A program made the position numbers and the translations under genes. A DNA stretch of 64,000 nt from UBA2108 sp002713215 (GTDB lineage: Bacteria > Bacteroidota > Bacteroidia > Flavobacteriales_G > Salibacteraceae), in assembly GCA_937891015.1 (NCBI GenBank), contig CALAPY010000092.1:1-64000 (forward strand). Reading direction: 5' to 3'. How positions within the stretch are numbered: the first letter of the stretch is position 1; each line of letters opens with the position of its first letter. The notes beneath the pieces are model-generated. The model searched no databases. It had not been told where the DNA came from and saw only the letters and a list, made by a program, of their open reading frames with translations. This document shows, piece after piece, positions 23,901 to 31,822 of this stretch.

Positions 23901-26772
23901 TAACCCTTCTGCCGCTGGTCCAGGAATACATACTATTAATTATATCTATGGAAGCGCCACATGTCGGGACACGGCAACGTTTTCGATCGTGGTAAATGCT
24001 GCTCCAAACGTTACATTAGGCTCCATCGGCCCATTCTGTACAACACAAGGAAATCAAACACTAACTCAAGGTTCTCCTTCAGGCGGTGTATATTCTGGCA
24101 CAGGAGTCAGTGGAGGTAATTTTAATCCATCCACCGCCGGGGCCGGTAATCATACCATAAAATATGTGGTAACCAATAGCAACGGCTGTAAAGACAGTGC
24201 AACAACTACGGTTACTGTTTCAAACGGAATCACTGCATCGGCAAGTAGCGTACCTAATCAATGCTCTAATGCAGCTTCTTTCACCTTGACCAATGGAAGC
24301 CCAACCGGAGGAACCTATTCGGGAACTGGAGTAAGTTCCGGTTCATTTAATCCTGCTACAGCTGGACCAGGGACACATAGTATTAAATATGTAGTTGGTG
24401 CCGGTTCATGTAAAGATTCCACCACGTTTAATATTGTTGTAAATGCCGCTCCAACTGTAACACTTTCATCAATAGGGCCTTTTTGTACAACGGACCCTGT
24501 ACAGTCATTAACCCAGGGATCACCATTGGGTGGAACCTATTCCGGAACAGGTGTTACCGGATCCAACTTTTCACCCAGTACAGCTGGAGTTGGAAATCAT
24601 ACGATAAAATATGTGGTAACTAATAGCAACGGTTGCAAAGACTCTGCAACTACAACGGTTAACGTGACAAGCGGAGCAACTGCATCTGCGAGTATTGTAC
24701 CTAATCAATGCTCCAATTCTGCTTCTTTCACTTTAACCAATGGAAGCCCAACCGGGGGAACCTATTCCGGAACTGGAGTCTTAGCAGGCGCATTTAACCC
24801 GTCTGCTGCAGGAGTCGGTACACATACCATTAAGTATGTAATCGGGTCTGGCTCATGTAAAGACTCTACTACTTTCACCATTGTGGTAGATTCAGCTCCT
24901 AATGTGACATTTGCTTCGATTGGTCCGTTTTGTTCTTCTGATCCAACCCAAACACTAACCCAGGGTTCTCCCTCCGGTGGTGTATATTCTGGTACAGGAG
25001 TTAGCGGAAATACATTTTCACCAAGTACGGCTGGTGTCGGGTCACATACGCTAAAATATGTGGTTACCAATAGTAAAGGATGTAAAGATTCTGCAACAAC
25101 TACAGCTCAGGTTAGTAATGGCATTACCCCAACACTTGGTTCTTTTTCACCCGTATGTGAAAGTGATGCAGCATTTAATTTAACCGGAGGCTCCCCTTCC
25201 GGTGGTACTTATTCAGGTGTCGGGGTCAGTCGTGGTAAGTTTGATCCAGCTGTTGCAGGTGCGGGAACGCATACCATTTCGTATACCCATCCTTTAGCGT
25301 GTAGCGGAGTTAAGGCGACCTCAACCATTCTTGTAGATTCGGGTCCCAATATCAGTATCACTGCTGATACTTCCGTTTGCTTAGGTAGCTCGGTTCAGCT
25401 GAGTGCTTCTGGTGGGTCTTCTTACGTATGGACGCCTGGATCTTCATTAAATGACTCTACCATAGCCATGCCTTTTGCTTCACCATTAAAAACAACAACA
25501 TACAGTGTATCCGCATCCAGTTCAAATGGTTGTAAGGCAAGCAAATCGGTCAAAGTTACCGTTGAGCCTCTTCCAAAGGTTGATGCCGGTAAAGACAACA
25601 CAACCTGCCAGGGTACTCCATATCAGTTAGGTGCCAGTGGTGCTAATTCATACATTTGGTCTCCTTCCACGGGACTCTCAAGTACTATAATAAGTAACCC
25701 GGTGGCAACCCTAAGCAACTCTCAATTATATGTTGTTTTAGGAACAGGAGTAAATGGTTGTTCAAATGCCGACTCTGTGCTGATAACGGTTTTGTCAAAA
25801 CCTAATGCTTCAATGGACTCGTTGGCAGATGTCTGTGTAAAAGCAAGCTCATTTGCACTTACTGGTGGTAAACCGGCTGGTGGAACTTATTCCGGTACAG
25901 GGGTAACAGGTGGTTCCTTTAGCCCTGGTACCGCTGGAACAGGAAGCCATACCATTATCTATACTGTATCCAATGGCAAGTGTTCTAGCTCTGTTAGCAC
26001 GGTGCAAAAAGTAGTTTCAAGTCCTGCAATTGCCTGGACAACCAAGCTCACATACTGCGATAACGAGTCGGCCGTAACCCCAAGTGCCAATCCTGCCGGT
26101 GGTGTATTTTCAGGAAGTGCAATAAACAATGGAATGATTGACCCCGTAAAACTAGGTGCGGGTCGCTTCGAAATTCTGTATGACTACAGTGACCCTAATG
26201 GCTGTGAGGCAAAAGAGACGAAGGAAGTTGTTGTGCACCCAACCACACCCGTTGATTCCATTCGAGGAATATTCCGTGCAGTTATTAATAAAACCTATAG
26301 TTATAACGTGACTGCGGTTAATGGCTCAAGTTATTTGTGGACTGTTAAAGGAGGTAGTGTTCAGTTTAAAAGCGCTAATACAATTACCATTAAATGGGGC
26401 TTAGGTCCAAAAGGATTCCTTCATTTAATACAAACCAACCAGTTTGGTTGCGTGGACAGTACTGATGCTGAAGTACTTCTTGGGCCACTTGGTAATGAAG
26501 AGGTTTCATTTAACAGTGGTAAATTGACTTTATTCCCAAATCCGGTAAGCGATGTGTTGAACGTTAAATTAACTGATTTGGAAAACCTTGATGAATTGGA
26601 TTACCAAATTGTAAACCTGGAGGGGAAAGCTGTTGTTTCAGGTAGTCTGGAGGTTACCCGTAAAATGGAGACCTTTAAAATTGACTTGTCGGCGCTATCA
26701 CCCGGTGTTTATTTCTTCCAAACCGGAGAAGGTGAAAGTCAGGTAATGAAACCTGTTGTAATCAACAAGTAG
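20962..26772 (+). CDS. Giant secreted BNR-propeller/PKD/repeat protein with T9SS sorting domain
   Basis: A 1936-residue secreted protein. Order: signal peptide (1-20), helical pro-region (about 21-90), a large beta-propeller of BNR/sortilin-type repeats (about 95-780, with repeated STNGGxxW-like motifs), a PKD domain (about 781-866), eight tandem modules of about 75 residues (about 869-1459), two PKD-like domains, two further modules of the same kind (about 1613-1760), and a T9SS type A sorting domain from about 1850 beginning LTLFPNPVSDVLNVKL. Modules share the core GGTYSGTGVSGG and each has two Cys likely to form a disulfide. It is probably a surface-anchored or released adhesin or glycan-binding protein; no catalytic site is identifiable. 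Confidence 0.88.
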   Translation: MIRKIFCAIIAFAFIGQVSAQLPYLIIEETDTTIDADKYNKYILNHPYTTRTPLLKEDLKKMDKKDRPDLAYEHDWLMTHDPTDGKIHWERLIPVLKQMNTKQVQTVAPGGSAANAWTERGPNNVGGRVRAMMFDPTDNTNKKVFAGGVGGGLWYNNDITSNSSSWVAVNDFWANLAVSAMDYDPTSTSTFYVGTGEGFGNADAMRGAGVWKSTNKGASWTQLASTNNSSFRYVLDLKVTSTGRVVVASSGGLYTSDNGGTSFTRRISTSYVGDIEIASNGDLYASTRASGRVYKSTNNGTSWSTITPSGTSARRVELACAPSDSNTIYGIGGATTSSNTDISWFKKSTNGGVSWTNLTIPKYASNTSYHFTRKQAWYDLILWVHPTNKNMVVAGGIDLHRTTNGGSTWSPVSYWNTSQWPLPEVHADQHMILSRPGNNNEVIIGNDGGVYYSTNLGNSSTSAPTYSHRVRNFNVTQFYSAAIHPTAGSNVMVAGAQDNGTIKLSSAGAGSGTEITGGDGAFCFIDQNNSSVFITSYVYNNWRRSTNSGSSFNYLPSDNTGRFINPADYDDNLNILYAAKTSTTIKRITNMTGSYSATDVTVSSLGGTPTHIRVSPYTTTSTTLFVGASSDVYKITNANTTPSVSKITPSSFPNEYISCVEVGASENELLVTFSSYGGQEVYYTSNGGTNWSNKSGNLPDMPIRWALFNPKNRKEVIVATELGVWATSDITASSPTWTASNNGLANTRVDMLQYRASDSTIMASTHGRGVFTGRFKAQTSTKPVASFTASKDTVCVSELVTYTSTSTNSPTTTTWTFSGGSPGSGSGTTATTTYFTSGLKSVTLFVSNSSGSDTKVQSLVYVMSNPTASISSISSLCVTDPAIVLTQGSPSGGIYSGTGVSGGMFNPLTAGVGTHTIKYKLTNGAGCSDSATTTVTVTNRPAASASSIPPVCSNAPSFALSNGSPTGGTYSGTGVSGGVFNPSAAGPGIHTINYIYGSATCRDTATFSIVVNAAPNVTLGSIGPFCTTQGNQTLTQGSPSGGVYSGTGVSGGNFNPSTAGAGNHTIKYVVTNSNGCKDSATTTVTVSNGITASASSVPNQCSNAASFTLTNGSPTGGTYSGTGVSSGSFNPATAGPGTHSIKYVVGAGSCKDSTTFNIVVNAAPTVTLSSIGPFCTTDPVQSLTQGSPLGGTYSGTGVTGSNFSPSTAGVGNHTIKYVVTNSNGCKDSATTTVNVTSGATASASIVPNQCSNSASFTLTNGSPTGGTYSGTGVLAGAFNPSAAGVGTHTIKYVIGSGSCKDSTTFTIVVDSAPNVTFASIGPFCSSDPTQTLTQGSPSGGVYSGTGVSGNTFSPSTAGVGSHTLKYVVTNSKGCKDSATTTAQVSNGITPTLGSFSPVCESDAAFNLTGGSPSGGTYSGVGVSRGKFDPAVAGAGTHTISYTHPLACSGVKATSTILVDSGPNISITADTSVCLGSSVQLSASGGSSYVWTPGSSLNDSTIAMPFASPLKTTTYSVSASSSNGCKASKSVKVTVEPLPKVDAGKDNTTCQGTPYQLGASGANSYIWSPSTGLSSTIISNPVATLSNSQLYVVLGTGVNGCSNADSVLITVLSKPNASMDSLADVCVKASSFALTGGKPAGGTYSGTGVTGGSFSPGTAGTGSHTIIYTVSNGKCSSSVSTVQKVVSSPAIAWTTKLTYCDNESAVTPSANPAGGVFSGSAINNGMIDPVKLGAGRFEILYDYSDPNGCEAKETKEVVVHPTTPVDSIRGIFRAVINKTYSYNVTAVNGSSYLWTVKGGSVQFKSANTITIKWGLGPKGFLHLIQTNQFGCVDSTDAEVLLGPLGNEEVSFNSGKLTLFPNPVSDVLNVKLTDLENLDELDYQIVNLEGKAVVSGSLEVTRKMETFKIDLSALSPGVYFFQTGEGESQVMKPVVINK
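23570..25340 (+). repeat. Eight tandem ~224-bp coding repeats in the giant T9SS protein
   Basis: Repeats recur about every 224 bp (cores near 23634, 23860, 24082, 24308, 24530, 24755, 24975 and 25200). They alternate between an A type (second Cys in TNSNGCKDSATTT) and a B type (SGSCKDSTTF), so the real unit is an A-B pair of about 448 bp. Pairs 3/4 and 5/6 are the most alike at DNA level, suggesting recent duplication. A ninth copy lies near 25870 and a weaker tenth near 26100. Confidence 0.85.
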
Positions 26773-26786
26773 AACTCAAGGAAAGG

Positions 26787-27572
26787 TTAAAGGCTTCCGG
26801 TTCTACCTCCATCGACCGGAAGATTAACTCCATTGATGTAATTGGCAGCCGGGCTGGCTAAAAATGCAATAGCATTTGCGACCTCCTCAGGCTTACCAAC
26901 CCTTTTCATGGGAACCTGATTGGCCATAGCCTGGAGTACATTTTCGGTAGAATCTCCTGTTTTTATTGCCTTGTTTTCAACGATGGAACTAAGCCTTGCG
27001 GTACTGGTAGCCCCAGGTAAAACATTGTTTACCGTAATATTGTATTGACCCAGTTCATTCGCTAATGTCTTTGACCAGTTCGCAACGGCCCCCCTAATTG
27101 TATTGGAAACACCAAGCCCGCTTAATGGAATTTTAACAGAGGTTGAAATAACATTAATAATTCGGCCGTAACCTTCGGACTTCATTCCTGGTACAAGAGC
27201 GGTCGTCAGCAATTGGTTGCAAATAAGATGTTGATTAAATGCACGTCGAAATTGATCGATATCTGCGTCAATCGCTAATCCTCCAGCCGGCCCTCCGGTA
27301 TTATTAACTAAAATGCTATAGGCCATCCCAGTATCGGTCAGATGGCTTTTTAGTACTTCTTCCAGTTTATCGGGATAATTAAAGTCAGCAACCAAATATT
27401 GATGATTTCCATGTTTAGGAAGCTTTGAAATTGCTTCTTTTAATTTTTCCTCGTTTCGAGCAACCAAGGTAACATTAGCACCCAATTCCGACAACGCACA
27501 TGCTGAAGCAAAACCAATGCCTTGTGTGCTTCCACACACCATGGCATTTTTTCCAGAAAGATCGAGGTTCAT
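26787..27572 (-). CDS. SDR-family oxidoreductase with non-standard active site
   Basis: A 261-residue short-chain dehydrogenase/reductase fold. The cofactor loop GSTQGIGFASA, the NNTGG strand and the C-terminal NYINGVNLPVDGG are typical of FabG-like enzymes. The catalytic YxxxK is absent: the matching place reads SNTIR (GLGVSNTIRGAVANWSK). It therefore belongs to a divergent SDR branch whose activity is uncertain. Its start overlaps the stop of the upstream protease gene by one base (TAATG), so it is probably co-translated. Confidence 0.85.
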   Translation of the reverse strand: MNLDLSGKNAMVCGSTQGIGFASACALSELGANVTLVARNEEKLKEAISKLPKHGNHQYLVADFNYPDKLEEVLKSHLTDTGMAYSILVNNTGGPAGGLAIDADIDQFRRAFNQHLICNQLLTTALVPGMKSEGYGRIINVISTSVKIPLSGLGVSNTIRGAVANWSKTLANELGQYNITVNNVLPGATSTARLSSIVENKAIKTGDSTENVLQAMANQVPMKRVGKPEEVANAIAFLASPAANYINGVNLPVDGGRTGSL

Positions 27573-30004
27573 TATTCTACAACCAGTTTCTTAGAATATG
27601 ACTTTCCATTAGCCACTAAGTTAACCACATAAATCCCAGCGGTTAATTCGCCTTGGGTAATTGTAACCAAAGAAGTTTCAGAAACCTCAGTGGCCCATAC
27701 TTTTTGACCCTGAAGGGAATACACGTTTACTTGAATATTCGTATTCAGCTCAGACTCCAACCTGATATTAACCTCACCTTGTGTCGGGTTTGGAAAGATG
27801 GCAAAAGTAAAATCCTCATTGGCCTGAATCGTATTATCAATACCTACAGAAGAACCACCATCAATAAATTCTTTACCCTCTCCTGTGCCACTTACAGTAA
27901 ACGTCCACACTTCACTCCAATTAGTAGATATACTACCTCTATGAGCTCTTACTCTCCAGTAATAAGAAGTGCTGGTATTCAGGTTTTTAGCATAAAATCG
28001 AGTGTCATCATTTAAAGGAGAGGCATTGATATAGTTCTTTTTGCCACTGTAAACAATGTTACTAAAATCACTTTTATCCGAAAGTTCATACTCATACTCA
28101 TCGACAACCGGAACCGCCTTCCAATCAATGAATACACTACTTGCAACACTGTCCAGGTTATTAGTAGGGAATTCCAGTACAGGAACATCATCAAAGCTTC
28201 CACTCATATTAATGTTGTCTATAAAGAAATTATTATCCCCAAGGTTTTCCACTTCAAATTTGAACAGCCCATTTTGAACTTTATCCTTACCAATAAAGTT
28301 ATTTACTGAGATCTTTATCCAATCCGAGTTTCCTTGTGGGAAATACCCCAAATTGGTTTGTTTTCCATTGTTCAAACCAACGCTAACATTGCTGTATTTC
28401 AAATCCCAGGTTTCTCCACAATCGCTCGAATACAAAATTCGAAATTTTGTCTGTCCCTTAAATGTTCCGGATGCACTTGAAGCATGGGCGATATACAGTG
28501 TCAACACAGGGCTTAGAATATTACTTAAATCAACCGGAGCACTTATTATTCCCTCTACTTGATTAAATATGTTCTTGCTGTTTTCAAGCATTAAATAGTT
28601 ATTTCCTGTAAAGGCGTTTCCATCGGCAACCTTCCAAAAAATGGTGTCGTTGTCTTCATTTTCCACGGCCCAGTTAAAAGAAACAGATTCTGTGCTTCCT
28701 TCAAAACTCTCAATGAAAGGAAGAAAGTCTCCAACACTTTTGTTTACAACAATGTAATCGGAAACCGTTTTTATTTTTTTGTTACCCATTGCATCAGTAA
28801 CCGTAAGTTTAACATTATAGGTTCCTGGCCTGACATAGCTAACAGAAGGGTCTTTTACATTCGATGTTGATGGCGAACCACCTTCGAACTCCCACTTCCA
28901 GGTTACGGCACCATAAGGAGACATATCTTTATATTGAACCACTTCATTAATACAAACGGCTTTTTTATGGCTTGAGAATTCAGCAACATCAAGGTCTAAT
29001 ACACCTGCTTTTCTGTTATTAGTTGTAGAAACCAGTTGGTTTCTCTGTGCTGTTCCTGAATTTAGAGCAGCTCTCATTCTAGACACCTGACCTTGGGTAA
29101 ACATATTAGTGCAATAAGAGTATTCCATGAAGTTTTGAACGTTATCAAAAGTCCCACATGAAATTCCATTTGTATTACAAGTTCTCCATCCTATTGTAAG
29201 TGGTGTGTCACCAACACCATCATCAATGCTACAATTGGAACTTAGCCCAGGTGTATTAGAACCTCCCCATGGGTGTGGTAAGTTTAACCAATGACCTACT
29301 TCATGGGTTAGTGCTCGCGACCTTCTGTCGTTTCCGGTTCTTACGGAAGCAAAATAGGTATAGAGCAAAATAATTCCATCCTTGGACGCTCTAAAGTGTG
29401 CAGTACTTGGCAAAAAGGTATAACCAGCGGCTCCACTACCAATACTTTTTGCAATCCATACGTTTAAGTATGTGCTTCTTGGCCAAGGATTAAGCTTCGA
29501 GTTTTCACCTGCATTATTTGTTCGGCTCGTATAAATTCTGTCAATACCAGTTGTCGGGTTTCCCTGAGGGTCTCGTCTTGCCAGACGAAATTCAATTTTA
29601 GCGTCCCCGGTAATGTTCTTGAACCTGGAAACTACTTGATCCAAATCATCATTTATCATTTGAAAGTCCTCATTCAAAATGCGCACAGCATCATGAATCT
29701 CTGTGTCTGTAACATTCTCCGGACCACCTTCATGAAGAATATGAAATACCACGGGAATAATATAATCTACATCGGCCCTTGAGGAGTTAAGGTGTTCATT
29801 AGCAATATACTCTTTGGTAAAAGCCTCTAGTTTAGCCTCTTCGGCATCAATTTTTGGTGCTAGTTCCGGATACATCTTTTTAATTGTTTCCGTAAGCATT
29901 ATGTCATCTTCGACAAATGGTTCGTGATGATCGTGCTGAGCAAATCCTACTACAGCCATCAGGCTGAATAAAGCTAATAATTTAATTCTCATATTAATTC
30001 TCAT
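27572..30004 (-). CDS. Secreted M43 (pappalysin-like) zinc metalloprotease with T9SS domain
   Basis: An 810-residue exported protease. Signal peptide (about 1-23), a short pro-region, a catalytic domain with HEVGHWLNLPH (about 234-244; three zinc His, catalytic Glu) and a downstream Met-turn NFMEYSYCTNMF, a PKD domain (about 345-425), a jelly-roll-like region, an FnIII-like domain, and a T9SS type A sorting domain (about 735-810, starting FAIFPNPTQGEVNIRL). It should digest extracellular protein or gelatin-like substrates. A second in-frame ATG at 29992 is an alternative start. A TACATTTG box lies 22 nt upstream. Confidence 0.92.
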   Translation of the reverse strand: MRINMRIKLLALFSLMAVVGFAQHDHHEPFVEDDIMLTETIKKMYPELAPKIDAEEAKLEAFTKEYIANEHLNSSRADVDYIIPVVFHILHEGGPENVTDTEIHDAVRILNEDFQMINDDLDQVVSRFKNITGDAKIEFRLARRDPQGNPTTGIDRIYTSRTNNAGENSKLNPWPRSTYLNVWIAKSIGSGAAGYTFLPSTAHFRASKDGIILLYTYFASVRTGNDRRSRALTHEVGHWLNLPHPWGGSNTPGLSSNCSIDDGVGDTPLTIGWRTCNTNGISCGTFDNVQNFMEYSYCTNMFTQGQVSRMRAALNSGTAQRNQLVSTTNNRKAGVLDLDVAEFSSHKKAVCINEVVQYKDMSPYGAVTWKWEFEGGSPSTSNVKDPSVSYVRPGTYNVKLTVTDAMGNKKIKTVSDYIVVNKSVGDFLPFIESFEGSTESVSFNWAVENEDNDTIFWKVADGNAFTGNNYLMLENSKNIFNQVEGIISAPVDLSNILSPVLTLYIAHASSASGTFKGQTKFRILYSSDCGETWDLKYSNVSVGLNNGKQTNLGYFPQGNSDWIKISVNNFIGKDKVQNGLFKFEVENLGDNNFFIDNINMSGSFDDVPVLEFPTNNLDSVASSVFIDWKAVPVVDEYEYELSDKSDFSNIVYSGKKNYINASPLNDDTRFYAKNLNTSTSYYWRVRAHRGSISTNWSEVWTFTVSGTGEGKEFIDGGSSVGIDNTIQANEDFTFAIFPNPTQGEVNIRLESELNTNIQVNVYSLQGQKVWATEVSETSLVTITQGELTAGIYVVNLVANGKSYSKKLVVE

Positions 30005-30026
30005 ATCTTCCCTCTAAAAAATTATG

Positions 30027-30034
30027 CAAATGTA
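30027..30034 (-). promoter_or_regulatory. TAnnTTTG -7 box for the M43 protease-SDR operon
   Basis: Minus-strand TACATTTG, 22 nt upstream of the ATG at 30004. Confidence 0.55.
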
Positions 30035-30134
30035 CCATTTTGAAATTAAGGACGTTTGCCATTCTAATGTGGTTGGATAATACCCGTACTTTGTCAAAAA
30101 GTTTACCTTCGGGGAGTTAAAAAAACATAATACG

Positions 30135-30665
30135 ATGAGCTTAAGAATGCCCTTTAATTTGCACAAATGGATCGAAGAAAATCGCGATTTATTGAAGCCC
30201 CCCGTGAGCAACAAGAATTTATATGTTGAGGCAGGAGACTTTATTGTAATGATTGTTGGAGGGCCAAACGCAAGGAAAGATTACCATTACAATGAAACTG
30301 AAGAATGGTTTTTTCAAATTGAAGGAGATATAAATGTTAGGATACAATTGGACGGAAGACCACTTGATATTCCTATAAAGGAAGGTGAAATGTTTTTACT
30401 TCCTTCAAAAACACCACACTCTCCTATGAGGGGAGAAGGAACGGTTGGTTTGGTCATTGAACGGGTCCGCTTAGGTACAGATTGCCATGACGGGTTATTG
30501 TGGTTTTGTGACAATTGCAATAACAAATTACATGACACTTATTTTCCACTTAAGGATATTGAGGCTGATTTTCTTCCACGTTTTAGGGAGTTTTACGGCT
30601 CAGAAGAATTAAGAACCTGCGACCAATGTGGACATGTAATGGAGACCGATCCGCGATTCGTATAG
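30135..30665 (+). CDS. 3-hydroxyanthranilate 3,4-dioxygenase
   Basis: A 176-residue cupin that opens the 3-hydroxyanthranilate ring on the way to quinolinate and NAD (kynurenine pathway). Iron ligands are seen in DYHYNETEEWFFQ (His and Glu) and TPHSPMR (His), with the substrate-binding Arg in VIERVR. The C-terminal rubredoxin-like metal site has two CxxC pairs (FCDNC and CDQC), typical of the bacterial enzyme. It is a single gene here; other kynurenine genes are absent from the window. An ATG five codons in is possible. Confidence 0.93.
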   Translation: MSLRMPFNLHKWIEENRDLLKPPVSNKNLYVEAGDFIVMIVGGPNARKDYHYNETEEWFFQIEGDINVRIQLDGRPLDIPIKEGEMFLLPSKTPHSPMRGEGTVGLVIERVRLGTDCHDGLLWFCDNCNNKLHDTYFPLKDIEADFLPRFREFYGSEELRTCDQCGHVMETDPRFV

Positions 30666-30670
30666 GACGA

Positions 30671-31801
30671 TTACTCAGTTACTATAAATAGATCGGAGGC
30701 TATCTTATCGGCAAATAATTTTCCTGCTGATGTAATTAGTAAGTGGTCGTTATTTATCTTTAAATGGTCCTTTTGTATTGGCTCCTTAATTCCATTATAA
30801 AGTTCGTCAAGGTATTCCGTTGGAAACCCATTTTGCAGATAGGATAAATCAACCCCCCATTTGGTTCTTAATCGGGTTAATAGATACTCATTGAATCTAT
30901 CCTGTTTTGACAGGAATTCGGTTGTTAAAACATCACCTGTTTTCATGAGTTCGCAATATTGTTTGGTACTTGCAACATTGATATACCTGTTTTCTCCATC
31001 ATAAGAATGAGCCGAAGGCCCTAGCCCCAGGTAATGAATCCCTTTCCAATAAGACGTATTGTGTTTGGACTCAAACCCGGGCAACGAAAAATTCGAGATC
31101 TCATAATGATCATATTGCCTGTTGGTCAAAGATCGAACAAGCGCTTGAAATTGGTCTATTACCAGCTCTTCTTCCGGGTATTTAACTCTTCCTTTTTTTA
31201 CCTGATACTCCAATTGGGTACCTGGTTCAATGGTTAAGGAATAAGATGAAATGTGCGTCGGTTCCAGGTCAATAATAGTATTCAGGTTGGCTTCCCACGA
31301 TTCTATGGTAGAGCCTGGAACTCCATAGATTAGGTCCAGGTTGAAATTCGAAAAGCCGGCTTTTCGAATGGCTTCTACAGCGTTCAATGCTTGCCTTCCA
31401 TCATGCATTCTGCCCAACAACTTTAGTTCTTTATCGTGAAAAGACTGAATGCCCACGCTCAGGCGATTAATTCCAATTGATTTGTATTCGGCTGCCCTTT
31501 CTTTGGTAATATCATCCGGGTTACACTCCAGGGTAATTTCAACATCCGGCTGAACCGGATAATTATCGTAAATGTTTTTTAAAATGCTTTCTAACTCCTT
31601 CACTTCTATTTGGGAGGGAGTACCTCCTCCAAAGTAAATGGTGGATATCAATTGACCTTTTAAAAACTCCTTACGCTGTTTAATTTCTGTGGTAAGAGTA
31701 TCTAAAAAGGTTTCCTTGCGGTTTAAGGTCGTTGTAAAATAAAAATCGCAATAGGTGCAGGCATGACCACAAAAAGGAACGTGTATGTAAATACCAGCCA
31801 T
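30671..31801 (-). CDS. hemW: Radical SAM protein HemW (coproporphyrinogen-oxidase-like)
   Basis: A 376-residue radical SAM protein with Cys11-x3-Cys15-x2-Cys18 (FCGHACTYC) for the 4Fe-4S cluster, the GGGTPS SAM-contact motif, and GLGPSAHSY in the second half. It starts almost directly with HVPFC and has the HemW length, unlike HemN, which has a longer N-terminus. HemW is a haem chaperone rather than a true oxidase. It follows the sensor kinase gene with a 21-bp gap. Confidence 0.9.
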   Translation of the reverse strand: MAGIYIHVPFCGHACTYCDFYFTTTLNRKETFLDTLTTEIKQRKEFLKGQLISTIYFGGGTPSQIEVKELESILKNIYDNYPVQPDVEITLECNPDDITKERAAEYKSIGINRLSVGIQSFHDKELKLLGRMHDGRQALNAVEAIRKAGFSNFNLDLIYGVPGSTIESWEANLNTIIDLEPTHISSYSLTIEPGTQLEYQVKKGRVKYPEEELVIDQFQALVRSLTNRQYDHYEISNFSLPGFESKHNTSYWKGIHYLGLGPSAHSYDGENRYINVASTKQYCELMKTGDVLTTEFLSKQDRFNEYLLTRLRTKWGVDLSYLQNGFPTEYLDELYNGIKEPIQKDHLKINNDHLLITSAGKLFADKIASDLFIVTE

Positions 31802-31822
31802 AACCCCTTTTTAGTCTTATTC

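Noticed and set aside
23570..25340. Regularly spaced DNA repeats that could suggest a CRISPR-like or satellite array
   Set aside because: Repeats are about 224 bp, in frame, encode similar protein modules and differ mainly at synonymous sites; they are protein domain repeats.
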